A DNA stretch of 39,965 bases from CAIUSP01 sp040375675 (GTDB lineage Bacteria; Actinomycetota; Thermoleophilia; Solirubrobacterales; 70-9): NCBI GenBank assembly GCA_040375675.1, contig JBEIRY010000008.1:1-39965 (forward strand), written 5' to 3'. The translations under genes were made by a program, and so were the position numbers. Of this stretch, positions 1 to 7,390 are shown in pieces; position 1 is the first letter of the stretch; each line of letters opens with the position of its first letter. A model generated the notes under the pieces. The model was not told where the DNA came from. It saw only the letters and a list, made by a program, of their open reading frames with translations, and made no database searches.

Positions 1-172
1 CTGCACCGCTGACCGGGTCTTGGCCGACGGTGATCCCGGCAACCGTTCGGTCGTTGGGGGGAAGGAAGCAAGGAACCGGTTCGAAGGCGTTCCAGGCCGA
101 CGCCGAAGCGGCGGGGATGGCCAGGAAGGCCGCGATCGATACAGCCAACAGTGTGAGACGAGTGCGCTTCAT
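1..172 (-). CDS. Secreted protein, N-terminal fragment (cut by left window edge)
   Basis: The reverse strand from an ATG at 172 stays open for 57 codons to the window edge. The product begins with a classic Sec signal peptide: basic MKRTR, a hydrophobic core (LTLLAVSIAAFLAI) and an Ala/Ser-rich cleavage region ending ASASA, followed by WNAFEP. The start is supported by a purine-rich GGAAAGGA ribosome-binding sequence about 10 nt upstream. Two possible cysteine-bearing or proline-rich segments follow, but too little of the mature protein is present to name a family. It is divergent from the acyl-CoA reductase gene at 377. The signal peptide is clear; the function is unknown. Confidence 0.7.
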   Translation of the reverse strand, partial: MKRTRLTLLAVSIAAFLAIPAASASAWNAFEPVPCFLPPNDRTVAGITVGQDPVSGA

Positions 173-376
173 GTTCTCTGGTTCCTTTCCAACTCAGGTA
201 AAAAGTGACTGACATCTGCCGATAGCGCCATGAATCTACTGGATCGATCGGCCATTCGCTCCGTGACCTGTCAGAGGAGTGGAAAGATCGATGCCGAGCG
301 AACCTGCTCCAGCTAGTAACTTTCGCGACGGGCGTCGGTTCAGGAGGCTGGCCCCGAAGAGGAGGAGTCGAGAGAT
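173..376. other. Divergent intergenic region
   Basis: These 204 bases separate two divergent genes and must hold promoters for both. At its left end is the GGAAAGGA ribosome-binding sequence of the secreted protein. At its right end, GGAGGAG at 361-367 lies 9 nt before the ATG at 377. I see no convincing -35/-10 pair, hairpin or repeat in between. Confidence 0.5.
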
Positions 377-2386
377 ATGGCTTATTTCGTAACTGGTGGA
401 ACCGGATTCATCGGTCGCAATCTGATCGAGCGTCTGCTCGAGCGCGATGGGGATATCTATGTCCTGGTTCGAGAGGGCTCTCGCGGCAAGCTCGAGGACC
501 TCAAGGTCCAGTTGGGCGATCAGGGCGAGCGCGTGAAGCCGGTGGTCGGTGACCTCACTGCTCCGCTCCTCGGCTGCGAGGATCAGATCACCGAGCTCGA
601 CGGAAAGATCGATCACTTCTTCCACCTCGGAGCGATCTACGACATGTCAGCCGACGCGGCCTCCCAGCAGAAGTCGAATGTGGAGGGAACCCGCGAAGCG
701 GTCGCCCTCGCAGACCGGATCGAGGCGAAGCACTTCCACATGACGAGCTCTATCGCCGCCGCCGGTCTCTATCCAGGGACCTTTACCGAGCAGATGTTCG
801 ATGAGGCCGTGAAGGTCGACTCGAACCCCTACTTCCAGACCAAGCACGAGTCCGAGGCGGTAGTTCGCGATGAATGCGAGGTTCCCTGGCGGGTCTACCG
901 GCCCGGAATCGTGGTCGGTGACTCCGAGACCGGTGAGATCGACAAGATCGACGGCCCTTACTACTTTTTCAAGGCGATCCAGCGTCTTCGCAGTGTCCTG
1001 CCGCAATGGTTCCCCAGCATCGGGATCGAAGGTGGCGAGATCAACATCGTCCCGGTCGATTTCGTGGCCGATGCGATGGACCACATCGCTCACCTCGACG
1101 GGCTCGACGGTGAGACCTTCCACCTGACCGACCCTTCGGCTCTCAGCGCGGGTCAGGTAGTGAACGTGCTGGCGAAGGCGGCTCATGCGCCCGAGGCGGC
1201 GATCCGGATCGATTCGAAGATGTTCGACTTCGTGCCCTCTGCCGTGCGGGCAGGGGTAGGGAGTCTCCCGCCGGTGAAGCGGATCAGCGATCAGGTCCTC
1301 GACGACCTGGGGATTCCGAGGAACGTCCTCTTCTTCCTCGACTACCCGACCAAGTTCGATTCGACCAACACCCAGAAGGCGCTGGAGGGGTCGGGAATCT
1401 CGGCACCCCCGCTCGCCACCTACGCCCCTGCGATCTGGGATTACTGGGAGCGAAACCTCGATCCCGACCTGTTCAAGGATCGCTCGCTCTCGGGCGCCAT
1501 CGGCGGCAAGGTCGTGATGATCACTGGCGCCTCATCAGGAATCGGTCTCGCGACTGCGGAGAAGTGCGCTGCCGCCGGGGCCACCGTCGTTCTGGTTGCA
1601 AGGAGCGCCGACAAGCTGGAGGAGACACGCGCTCAGATCGAGGAGGCAGGCGGCAAGGCTGATGTTCGTCCGTGCGATCTGACCGATCTGGAAGACATCG
1701 ACCGAATGGCCGCAGAAGTGCTCGAGGAGTACGGCCGGGTGGATGTGCTGGTCAACAACGCCGGTCGCTCGATCCGCCGCTCGGTCGAGCTCTCCTACGA
1801 CCGTTTCCACGACTACGAGCGCACGATGCAGCTGAACTACTTCGGCGCGCTGAAGTTGACCATGGCTTTGTTGCCTGCGATGCGCAAGAAGGTCAAAGGT
1901 CACAAGGGAGGGCACATCGTCAACGTCAGCTCGATCGGTGTCCAGACGAACGTGCCGCGGTTCTCGGCCTACGTCGCCTCCAAGTCGGCGCTCGATGCCT
2001 GGTCGCGCTGTGTTGCCAGCGAGATGGTCGACGACAACGTCCACATCACGACCATTCACATGCCGTTGGTGCGCACACCGATGATCGCTCCGACCAGCAT
2101 GTACGACGCCTTCCCGACCCTCGCCCCCGATGAGGCCGCCGAGATGATCACCGAGTCGATGATCACCAAGCCGAAGAAGGTCGCAACGCGTCTCGGCAAC
2201 TTCGGCGAGCTGCTCTACGCGATCGCACCGAAAGCTTCTGATGCAATTCTCAATACCGGCTACAAGCTCTTCCCCGAGTCGAAGGCGGCAAAGGGCGAGA
2301 GCCCGGATGAGAAGAAGGACGGCGACGAGCAGCCCTCCGGCGAGGCAGTCGCCTTTGCCTATCTGATGCGCGGCGTTCACTGGTAG
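377..2386 (+). CDS. Two-domain fatty acyl-CoA reductase (alcohol-forming, AcrA1/Maqu_2507 type)
   Basis: The 669-residue product matches, end to end, the bacterial fatty acyl-CoA reductases that turn acyl-CoA (or acyl-ACP) into fatty alcohol with NADPH by way of the aldehyde; the Marinobacter enzyme and mycobacterial AcrA1 have about the same length. The N-terminal extended-SDR domain has TGGTGFIG at 6-13, a Ser of MTSS near 123 and YFQTK at 152-156. The joining segment contains WDYWERNLDPDLFKD. The C-terminal classical SDR domain has TGASSGIG at 383-390, NNAG at 460-463 and YVASK at 532-536, and the protein ends in the family-like MRGVHW. Both catalytic Tyr-Lys pairs are present. A GGAGGAG site 9 nt upstream fixes the start. 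The next gene, an AGPS-like flavoprotein, begins 20 nt downstream and suggests the alcohol goes into ether lipid; wax ester is the alternative. Confidence 0.9.
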   Translation: MAYFVTGGTGFIGRNLIERLLERDGDIYVLVREGSRGKLEDLKVQLGDQGERVKPVVGDLTAPLLGCEDQITELDGKIDHFFHLGAIYDMSADAASQQKSNVEGTREAVALADRIEAKHFHMTSSIAAAGLYPGTFTEQMFDEAVKVDSNPYFQTKHESEAVVRDECEVPWRVYRPGIVVGDSETGEIDKIDGPYYFFKAIQRLRSVLPQWFPSIGIEGGEINIVPVDFVADAMDHIAHLDGLDGETFHLTDPSALSAGQVVNVLAKAAHAPEAAIRIDSKMFDFVPSAVRAGVGSLPPVKRISDQVLDDLGIPRNVLFFLDYPTKFDSTNTQKALEGSGISAPPLATYAPAIWDYWERNLDPDLFKDRSLSGAIGGKVVMITGASSGIGLATAEKCAAAGATVVLVARSADKLEETRAQIEEAGGKADVRPCDLTDLEDIDRMAAEVLEEYGRVDVLVNNAGRSIRRSVELSYDRFHDYERTMQLNYFGALKLTMALLPAMRKKVKGHKGGHIVNVSSIGVQTNVPRFSAYVASKSALDAWSRCVASEMVDDNVHITTIHMPLVRTPMIAPTSMYDAFPTLAPDEAAEMITESMITKPKKVATRLGNFGELLYAIAPKASDAILNTGYKLFPESKAAKGESPDEKKDGDEQPSGEAVAFAYLMRGVHW

Positions 2387-2393
2387 CAGCGGG

Positions 2394-2399
2394 TAGGCT
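2394..2399 (+). promoter_or_regulatory. Candidate -10 box, leaderless type
   Basis: TAGGCT lies 7 nt before the ATG at 2407, with no Shine-Dalgarno sequence between. It sits in the 20-nt gap after the reductase gene, so it would be an internal promoter. No -35 element is evident. Confidence 0.4.
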
Positions 2400-2406
2400 C
2401 GCCGAC

Positions 2407-4059
2407 ATGACCGAGCAGGGCGATGAGCGCCAACTCAAGTGGTGGGGCTGGGGCTACGCCGATCAGCAGCCCGACCGCGCTGGCCTCGACTTGGTCGCCG
2501 AGGGCGTTCCCGAGCGCCTCGGGTTCGAACCCTCCGGTGTGGTCGAGCCGGTCGCTCTCGCAGACCTCGACCTTCCCCCTTCGCGACTCAAACCCACTCC
2601 CACGCTTGCTGATCTCTTCTCGGACTCGCCCTATGACCGCGCCTCGCATGCGGTCGGCAGGGCCTACAGGGACATAGTCCGGACCATCCGCGGAGATCTG
2701 CCGCACCCACCCGATCTGGTCGCCCGGCCCGGCACCGCCGAGGAGGTCGACGCCGTGCTCGCCTGGTCTGAGGATTCGAACGCAGCGGTCATCCCCTTCG
2801 GTGGCGGCACGAGCGTTGTGGGCGGGGTAGAGGCGAGGCTGCCCGAAGATTCCGATTACGCCGGTGTGGTGAGCCTCGATTGCAAGCGGATGGACCGGGT
2901 GATCGAGGTCGATCCTGTCTCGCTTGCCGCTCGCATAGAGGGCGGTGCGACCGGACCGGGTCTGGAGGCGCAGTTGCGCGAGCATGGCCTGACTCTGCGC
3001 CACTATCCGCAGTCGTTCGAGTTCTCGACCTTGGGCGGCTGGATTGCGACGAGGGCCGGCGGTCACTTTGCCACCGGCGAGACCCACATCGATGACCTGG
3101 TCGAATCGGCCAGGATGATCTCGCCGTCGGGTGAGTGGCTGAGTCGCAGGCTTCCGGGATCGGGAGCGGGACCGAGCCCCGACCGAATGGTCATCGGCTC
3201 TGAGGGGACCCTAGGGGTGATCGTCGATGCCTGGATGAAGGTCCGCGAGCGACCCCGGTGGCGCGGCAACTGCTCGGTGCTCTTCGATGACTTCTTCGAA
3301 GGCGCCGCCGCAGTGCGAGCACTCGCCCAGTCGGGCCTGCAGCCGGCCAACTGCAGGCTGCTCGATGCCGCCGAGGCCGAGATAAACGGAGTCTCTGCTG
3401 GAGGATCCTCGGTGTTGGTGCTCGGTTTCGAGTCGGCCCGTGTTGCGGTAGCCGATCGGCTCGATCAGGCTGTGGAGATCAGTCGTGAGTGCGGCGGCTC
3501 TCCGGGCGAGATCGAATTGCGAGACGCCGAGAGAGAAGAGCCCGGTAGCTCGGGCGATGCGGGCTCGAAATGGCGAGACTCCTTCCTCGCTGCGCCCTAT
3601 CTGCGTGATGCCTTGATCTGCTGCGGTGTGTTGACCGAGACTTTCGAGACGGCGATCACCTGGGATCGCTTCGATGAGTTCACCCGGTCGGTGCTGGATG
3701 AGGCGCGTCGGGTGACCGCGGAGCTCTCGGGCTGTCCGGTCGAAGGACCGGGCTCGCCGAGCGTCAGTTGCCGGATCACTCACGCCTACTCCGACGGTGC
3801 AGCGCCGTACTTCACGGTGCTCGCGCCGTCGCGGCCTGGCGCCGAGGTAGCGCAGTGGGACGAGATCAAACACGCGGTCTCGGAGGTTCTCGACGCCGCT
3901 GGAGCCACGATTACCCATCATCACGCGGTTGGCCGCGACCATCGCCCGTGGTACGACCGCCAGAGACCGGACCCCTTCGCAGAAGGCTTGATCGCAACCA
4001 AGCGCGCTCTCGACCCGCAGGGGCTGATGAATCCCGGCGTGTTGGTGGACCCGCTCTAG
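2407..4059 (+). CDS. Alkyldihydroxyacetonephosphate synthase-like FAD oxidoreductase
   Basis: The 550-residue protein is a VAO/PCMH-fold flavoprotein of the AGPS type (mycobacterial AgpS relatives). It begins with the family's KWWGWG motif at 11-16. The FAD-binding domain (about 100-280) contains PFGGGTSVVGG at 130-140 and IGSEGTLG at 263-270. The C-terminal cap ends with an HHH cluster at 504-506 and LDPQGLMNPG at 535-544; the histidine cluster corresponds to active-site histidines of eukaryotic AGPS. That enzyme swaps the acyl chain of acyl-DHAP for a fatty alcohol, forming the ether bond. The gene directly upstream makes fatty alcohol, which supports this role. A glycolate-oxidase-like activity is possible, but the N-terminal motif and histidines argue against it. 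The start ATG lacks a Shine-Dalgarno sequence. Confidence 0.82.
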   Translation: MTEQGDERQLKWWGWGYADQQPDRAGLDLVAEGVPERLGFEPSGVVEPVALADLDLPPSRLKPTPTLADLFSDSPYDRASHAVGRAYRDIVRTIRGDLPHPPDLVARPGTAEEVDAVLAWSEDSNAAVIPFGGGTSVVGGVEARLPEDSDYAGVVSLDCKRMDRVIEVDPVSLAARIEGGATGPGLEAQLREHGLTLRHYPQSFEFSTLGGWIATRAGGHFATGETHIDDLVESARMISPSGEWLSRRLPGSGAGPSPDRMVIGSEGTLGVIVDAWMKVRERPRWRGNCSVLFDDFFEGAAAVRALAQSGLQPANCRLLDAAEAEINGVSAGGSSVLVLGFESARVAVADRLDQAVEISRECGGSPGEIELRDAEREEPGSSGDAGSKWRDSFLAAPYLRDALICCGVLTETFETAITWDRFDEFTRSVLDEARRVTAELSGCPVEGPGSPSVSCRITHAYSDGAAPYFTVLAPSRPGAEVAQWDEIKHAVSEVLDAAGATITHHHAVGRDHRPWYDRQRPDPFAEGLIATKRALDPQGLMNPGVLVDPL

Positions 4060-4099
4060 GCACGAACGCTTACGCCCACCTGACGACGCATCAGGTGCG

Positions 4100-4105
4100 T
4101 AATCT
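4100..4105 (+). promoter_or_regulatory. Candidate -10 box, leaderless type
   Basis: TAATCT lies 9 nt before the ATG at 4115, in the 55-nt gap after the AGPS-like gene. No ribosome-binding site is visible. Confidence 0.35.
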
Positions 4106-4114
4106 CTCCTGCTC

Positions 4115-5026
4115 ATGGCTTCCACTCCCAAACGGGCCCGCAAAGCCACGCGCCGATCTCCGCTCAAGGCAGCGATCGTCACCATGCGCCCGCAGGAGTG
4201 GATCAAGAACCTGCTCGTATTTGCCGGTCTGCTCTTCTCGGGCAAGTTCGACGAGCCGAGCTCGATCGCTGCAGCGGTCGTCACCTTCCTCGCCTTCTGC
4301 GCGGTCTCGAGCGCGGGCTATCTGATCAACGACGCTCACGACGCAGAGCTCGACCGCAAGCACCCGACCAAGCGCAATCGACCTATCGCCGCGGGCGAGC
4401 TGAGCAAGCAGGCGGCGATCATCCTCGCTGTCTGTCTGATCATCGTGGGCCTGGTCGGCTCGGCGCTGCTGGAGGGCCTGTTGATCGCGGGCATCGTGTT
4501 GGCCTACGGGGTCGGTACCACTCTGTACTCCTTCTTCTTGAAGCGCGAGGTGATTCTCGACGTGATGACTATCGCCGGCTTGTTCGTGTTGCGAGTTCTG
4601 GCCGGTGCGATCGCGGTGAATGCCGACGCCTCCGCCTTCCTGCTGCTCTGCACCTTCATGGTCGCGATGTTCCTGGGCTTCACCAAGCGTCGCCAGGAGG
4701 CCACCTCTGAGCTGCATTCCGGCACCAAGACCCGTCCGGTTCTCGAGCACTACTCGATCCCCTTCCTCGATCAGATGGTTGCCATGGTCACCGCCGCGAC
4801 CGTGATGAGCTACTCGATCTACGCCGTCTACTCGCCCCTGATCGGCTCGAAGATGCTTATCACCCTGCCGCCGGTCGTCTACGGAATCTTCCGCTACCTG
4901 TACCTGATCTACGACCGCAAGGACAGCCGTTCCACCGCTGCAATCGTCAGCGAGGACAAGGGCATGATCGGCGCTGCTGTGGTCTGGGTCGTATCGGTCG
5001 TAGTCCTGATCGCAATCTTCAATTAA
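4115..5026 (+). CDS. UbiA-family membrane transferase, decaprenyl-phosphate phosphoribosyltransferase-like
   Basis: This 303-residue polytopic membrane protein has the UbiA-superfamily signature. MRPQEWIKN at 24-32 precedes the first helix, and the first Asp-rich motif, NDAHDAELDRKHPTKRNRP, lies at about 73-91. The combination of DRKHPTK with RPIAAG matches mycobacterial Rv3806c, which moves phosphoribose from PRPP to decaprenyl phosphate on the way to decaprenylphosphoryl-arabinose. About nine hydrophobic segments follow. The N-terminal 20 residues are strongly basic and cytosolic. Its place after the acyl-CoA reductase and AGPS-like genes could instead mean a lipid-modifying prenyl transfer. 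The UbiA fold is secure and the phosphoribosyl substrate is probable, not proven. No Shine-Dalgarno site is seen. Confidence 0.75.
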   Translation: MASTPKRARKATRRSPLKAAIVTMRPQEWIKNLLVFAGLLFSGKFDEPSSIAAAVVTFLAFCAVSSAGYLINDAHDAELDRKHPTKRNRPIAAGELSKQAAIILAVCLIIVGLVGSALLEGLLIAGIVLAYGVGTTLYSFFLKREVILDVMTIAGLFVLRVLAGAIAVNADASAFLLLCTFMVAMFLGFTKRRQEATSELHSGTKTRPVLEHYSIPFLDQMVAMVTAATVMSYSIYAVYSPLIGSKMLITLPPVVYGIFRYLYLIYDRKDSRSTAAIVSEDKGMIGAAVVWVVSVVVLIAIFN

Positions 5027-5061
5027 GCCTCACCGGAGATCCCGATCGGGCGCAAGTGGGA

Positions 5062-5067
5062 TACCCT
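5062..5067 (+). promoter_or_regulatory. Candidate -10 box, leaderless type
   Basis: TACCCT lies 6 nt before the GTG at 5074. It helps choose that GTG over the in-frame GTG at 5056, because the latter would place the box inside the coding region. Confidence 0.4.
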
Positions 5068-5073
5068 CACGGC

Positions 5074-6213
5074 GTGGATCTGACGCTGACCGAATCAGAA
5101 GCGGCATTCCGTGACGAAGCCCGCGAGTGGTTTGCCAAGAATCATCCTGGCGAGACCCCGCGAGGCGACGAGAAGGCCGAGTTCGAGTTCCGCCGCACCT
5201 GGCAGAAGACCCTCCACGATGGTGGCTGGGCGGGGTTGTCATGGCCCGCAGAGTTCGGCGGCCGCGGCGCAAGCCTTATCGAGCAGACTCTTTTCAACGA
5301 GGAGATGGGCGCAGCCGATGCTCCTCTGCCGGCCAACGTGCTCGGCCTGGTCATGGGTGGACCTGTGGTCATCGCCCACGGCAACGAGACTCAGAAGGAG
5401 CGGTATCTCGAGCCGATCCTCTCTGCCGAGGAGATCTGGTGTCAGGGCTTCTCCGAGCCTGAGTCCGGCTCAGACCTCGCCTCGCTGAAGACGCGTGCGG
5501 TCAAGACTGACGGCGGTTGGAAGATCACCGGTCAGAAGGTCTGGACCACCTACGCCCACGAGGCGAAGTGGTGCATGCTGCTTGCCCGCACCGATCAGGA
5601 CGCGCCGAAGCATCAGGGGATCACCTACTTCCTGCTGGATATGGATCAGGCCGAGGTCGAGGTAAGGCCGCTGCGCCAGATCACCGGTGAGGCCGAGTTC
5701 AACGAGATCTTCCTCGAAGAGGCCTTCGTACCCGACGAGAACATCGTCGGCGAGGTCGGTGCCGGATGGAGCGTCGCGATCACGACCTTGATGTTCGAGC
5801 GAGCCGGTCTCGGCGCGCTTGCGGTGGTCGGACTGGGCCGCGCCTACGAAGAGTTGCTCAAGCTGATCGCCGAGCGCGACGTCGGCTCTGATCCGTCGGT
5901 GCGCGAGCGGATGGCGAAGCTGAAGATCGGCCTGGAGGCGATGAGGCTTGGCGCGATGCGCACCCTCACCGCCACCATGAAGACCGGTATCCCCGGCCCT
6001 GAGGCATCACTTGGCAAGTGGGAGTGGGCGGTTCTCAATCAGGAGATGACCGATCTTGCGACCGAAATCCTCGGAGTCGATGGTTTGAAGTCCGACGAAG
6101 AGTGGACCTACCGCTTCCTTCGCTCACGCGCGAACTCGATCGAGGGTGGAACTACCGAGGTCTTGAAGAACATCGTCGCCGAGCGCGTACTCGGACTGCC
6201 GAGGCTGAGGTAG
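5074..6213 (+). CDS. Acyl-CoA dehydrogenase, large subunit of a probable heteromeric pair
   Basis: The 379-residue flavoprotein introduces the alpha-beta double bond in an acyl-CoA. From the start I chose (GTG 5074, giving MDLTLTESE) it shows CQGFSEPESGSD at 123-134 and QKVWTTYA at 154-161, the flavin and substrate loops. Near the C-terminus is RANSIEGGTTEVLKNIVAER, ending GLPR. FERAGLG at 241-247 puts Glu242 where FadE29/ChsE-type enzymes place their base; this alignment is from memory. The next gene, 4 nt downstream, is a shorter acyl-CoA dehydrogenase, the arrangement seen for alpha2-beta2 steroid side-chain enzymes such as FadE28-FadE29. The substrate cannot be read from sequence. An in-frame GTG at 5056 would add six residues. 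Confidence 0.87.
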   Translation: MDLTLTESEAAFRDEAREWFAKNHPGETPRGDEKAEFEFRRTWQKTLHDGGWAGLSWPAEFGGRGASLIEQTLFNEEMGAADAPLPANVLGLVMGGPVVIAHGNETQKERYLEPILSAEEIWCQGFSEPESGSDLASLKTRAVKTDGGWKITGQKVWTTYAHEAKWCMLLARTDQDAPKHQGITYFLLDMDQAEVEVRPLRQITGEAEFNEIFLEEAFVPDENIVGEVGAGWSVAITTLMFERAGLGALAVVGLGRAYEELLKLIAERDVGSDPSVRERMAKLKIGLEAMRLGAMRTLTATMKTGIPGPEASLGKWEWAVLNQEMTDLATEILGVDGLKSDEEWTYRFLRSRANSIEGGTTEVLKNIVAERVLGLPRLR

Positions 6214-6217
6214 TCAG

Positions 6218-7219
6218 ATGAACTTCGATCTCACAGACGACCAGCGCGAGATCAAAGATGTTGCGCGTCAGTTCCTCGACTCACGCTGCAAGCTCGAAGA
6301 TGTGCGCAAAGCAGCCGAGGCCGGCGCCTACGACGAAGCTCTCTGGAAGGAGATCTGTGAACTCGGCTGGCCTGGAATCGCCACCCCTGAAGCCGACGGC
6401 GGCCAGGGACTCGGCATGGTCGAGCTGGCAACCATCTGCGAGGAGCTCGGTTACGCCTGCGCACCGGTTCCCTTCATGGGAGGGGTCATCGACTCCCTCG
6501 TCATCGCGGCCGGTGGTAGCGACGAGCAGCGTGCACGCTGGCTTCCGAATCTTGCAACCGGTGAGGTTCGCGGTGCCGCAGTAGTGGTCCACGAGGCCCC
6601 CTGGCTTGCGATAGACACCGAAGGAGCATCGGTCGTGGTCGCTGCAGACTCCAACCGAGTTGGCAGGGTCGGCGAGGCGTCTGAGCTCGACTTCACCAAG
6701 CTCGACCTGATCGACCGCACTCGCTCCTACGCAGAGGCGGCATCTACCGATGGTTTTGGCGAGGAGCTTTCGCCTGACCATTACCAGGGGGTGCTCAAGG
6801 GGCAGGTGGCGCTCTCGGCCGAGGTGCTGGGGCTTGCCCAGCGCGCGATGGAGATGGCGGTCGACTACGCGAGGGACCGCGAGCAGTTCGGCCGCCCGAT
6901 CGGCGCTTACCAGGGCGTATCCCACCGCTGTGCCGAGATGCTCTACGCCGTCGAAGAGACTCGCTCTCTCGTCTACTACGCAGCTTGGTGTGCCGATGCC
7001 GAGCCCGAGACGCTGCCGCTGGCAGCCGCGATGGCCAAGGCACAGGCATCCGAGGCTTCTTGGTCGGTCGTCTCATCCTCGCTGCAGGTCCACGGCGGGA
7101 TCGGGTTCACCTGGGAGCATGATCTCCAGTTCCTGCTCAAGCGCGCTCGTACCGACGGTAGGTTGCTCGGTACCCCAAGGCAAGAGCGCGCGCGAGTAGC
7201 CGAGCTGGTCGGCGTCTAG
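6218..7219 (+). CDS. Acyl-CoA dehydrogenase, small subunit of a probable heteromeric pair
   Basis: At 333 residues this is shorter than ordinary acyl-CoA dehydrogenases (about 380). The N-terminal helical domain is normal, with GWPGIATPEADGGQG near 50-64. The middle beta domain is reduced, and the usual serine-rich flavin loop and W-I-T motif are missing. The C-terminal domain is well kept, with DREQFGRPIGAYQGV and QVHGGIGFTWEHD. This is the profile of the FadE28-like partner in heterotetrameric ACADs, which adds to a shared active site but is not complete alone. It starts 4 nt after the large-subunit stop, with GAGG about 12 nt upstream, so the two are surely co-translated. Pairing is inferred from size, missing motifs and adjacency. 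Confidence 0.82.
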   Translation: MNFDLTDDQREIKDVARQFLDSRCKLEDVRKAAEAGAYDEALWKEICELGWPGIATPEADGGQGLGMVELATICEELGYACAPVPFMGGVIDSLVIAAGGSDEQRARWLPNLATGEVRGAAVVVHEAPWLAIDTEGASVVVAADSNRVGRVGEASELDFTKLDLIDRTRSYAEAASTDGFGEELSPDHYQGVLKGQVALSAEVLGLAQRAMEMAVDYARDREQFGRPIGAYQGVSHRCAEMLYAVEETRSLVYYAAWCADAEPETLPLAAAMAKAQASEASWSVVSSSLQVHGGIGFTWEHDLQFLLKRARTDGRLLGTPRQERARVAELVGV

Positions 7220-7304
7220 CCGGACAACTCGTCATCGAGATTCATCTCGAGGCGCTCAGTCAGGGCGTCTGGCCGGCCGTGTCAGGAACTGACCGGTTTT
7301 GGTG

Positions 7305-7317
7305 ACAAACCGTTTGT
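7305..7317. promoter_or_regulatory. Dyad-symmetric candidate operator upstream of the LuxR-type gene
   Basis: ACAAAC, one base, GTTTGT is a perfect 6-bp inverted repeat located 74 nt before the regulator's start. A second, overlapping repeat (CGGTTT at 7294-7299 with AAACCG at 7307-7312) shares its left arm. This position suits a regulator-binding site, possibly for the downstream protein itself. Confidence 0.35.
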
Positions 7318-7359
7318 GCCATTTTTCTCTTGTAAGCGCAGGGTTAGTGTCAGCTTCAA

Positions 7360-7384
7360 CTTGTCCCCCTACCGGACAAGGGGT
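7360..7384 (+). promoter_or_regulatory. Leader hairpin overlapping the ribosome-binding site
   Basis: CTTGTCC at 7360-7366 and GGACAAG at 7374-7380 form a perfect 7-bp stem with a 7-nt loop. The 3' arm runs into AAGGGG at 7378-7383, the Shine-Dalgarno sequence 7 nt before the ATG at 7391. Folding would partly hide the ribosome-binding site. Confidence 0.45.
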
Positions 7385-7390
7385 TAATCA

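Noticed and set aside
5056..5073. GTG 5056 as the start of the large acyl-CoA dehydrogenase
   Set aside because: It adds VGYPHG, which is not like family N-termini, and would put the TACCCT box inside the gene. GTG 5074 gives MDLTLTESE.
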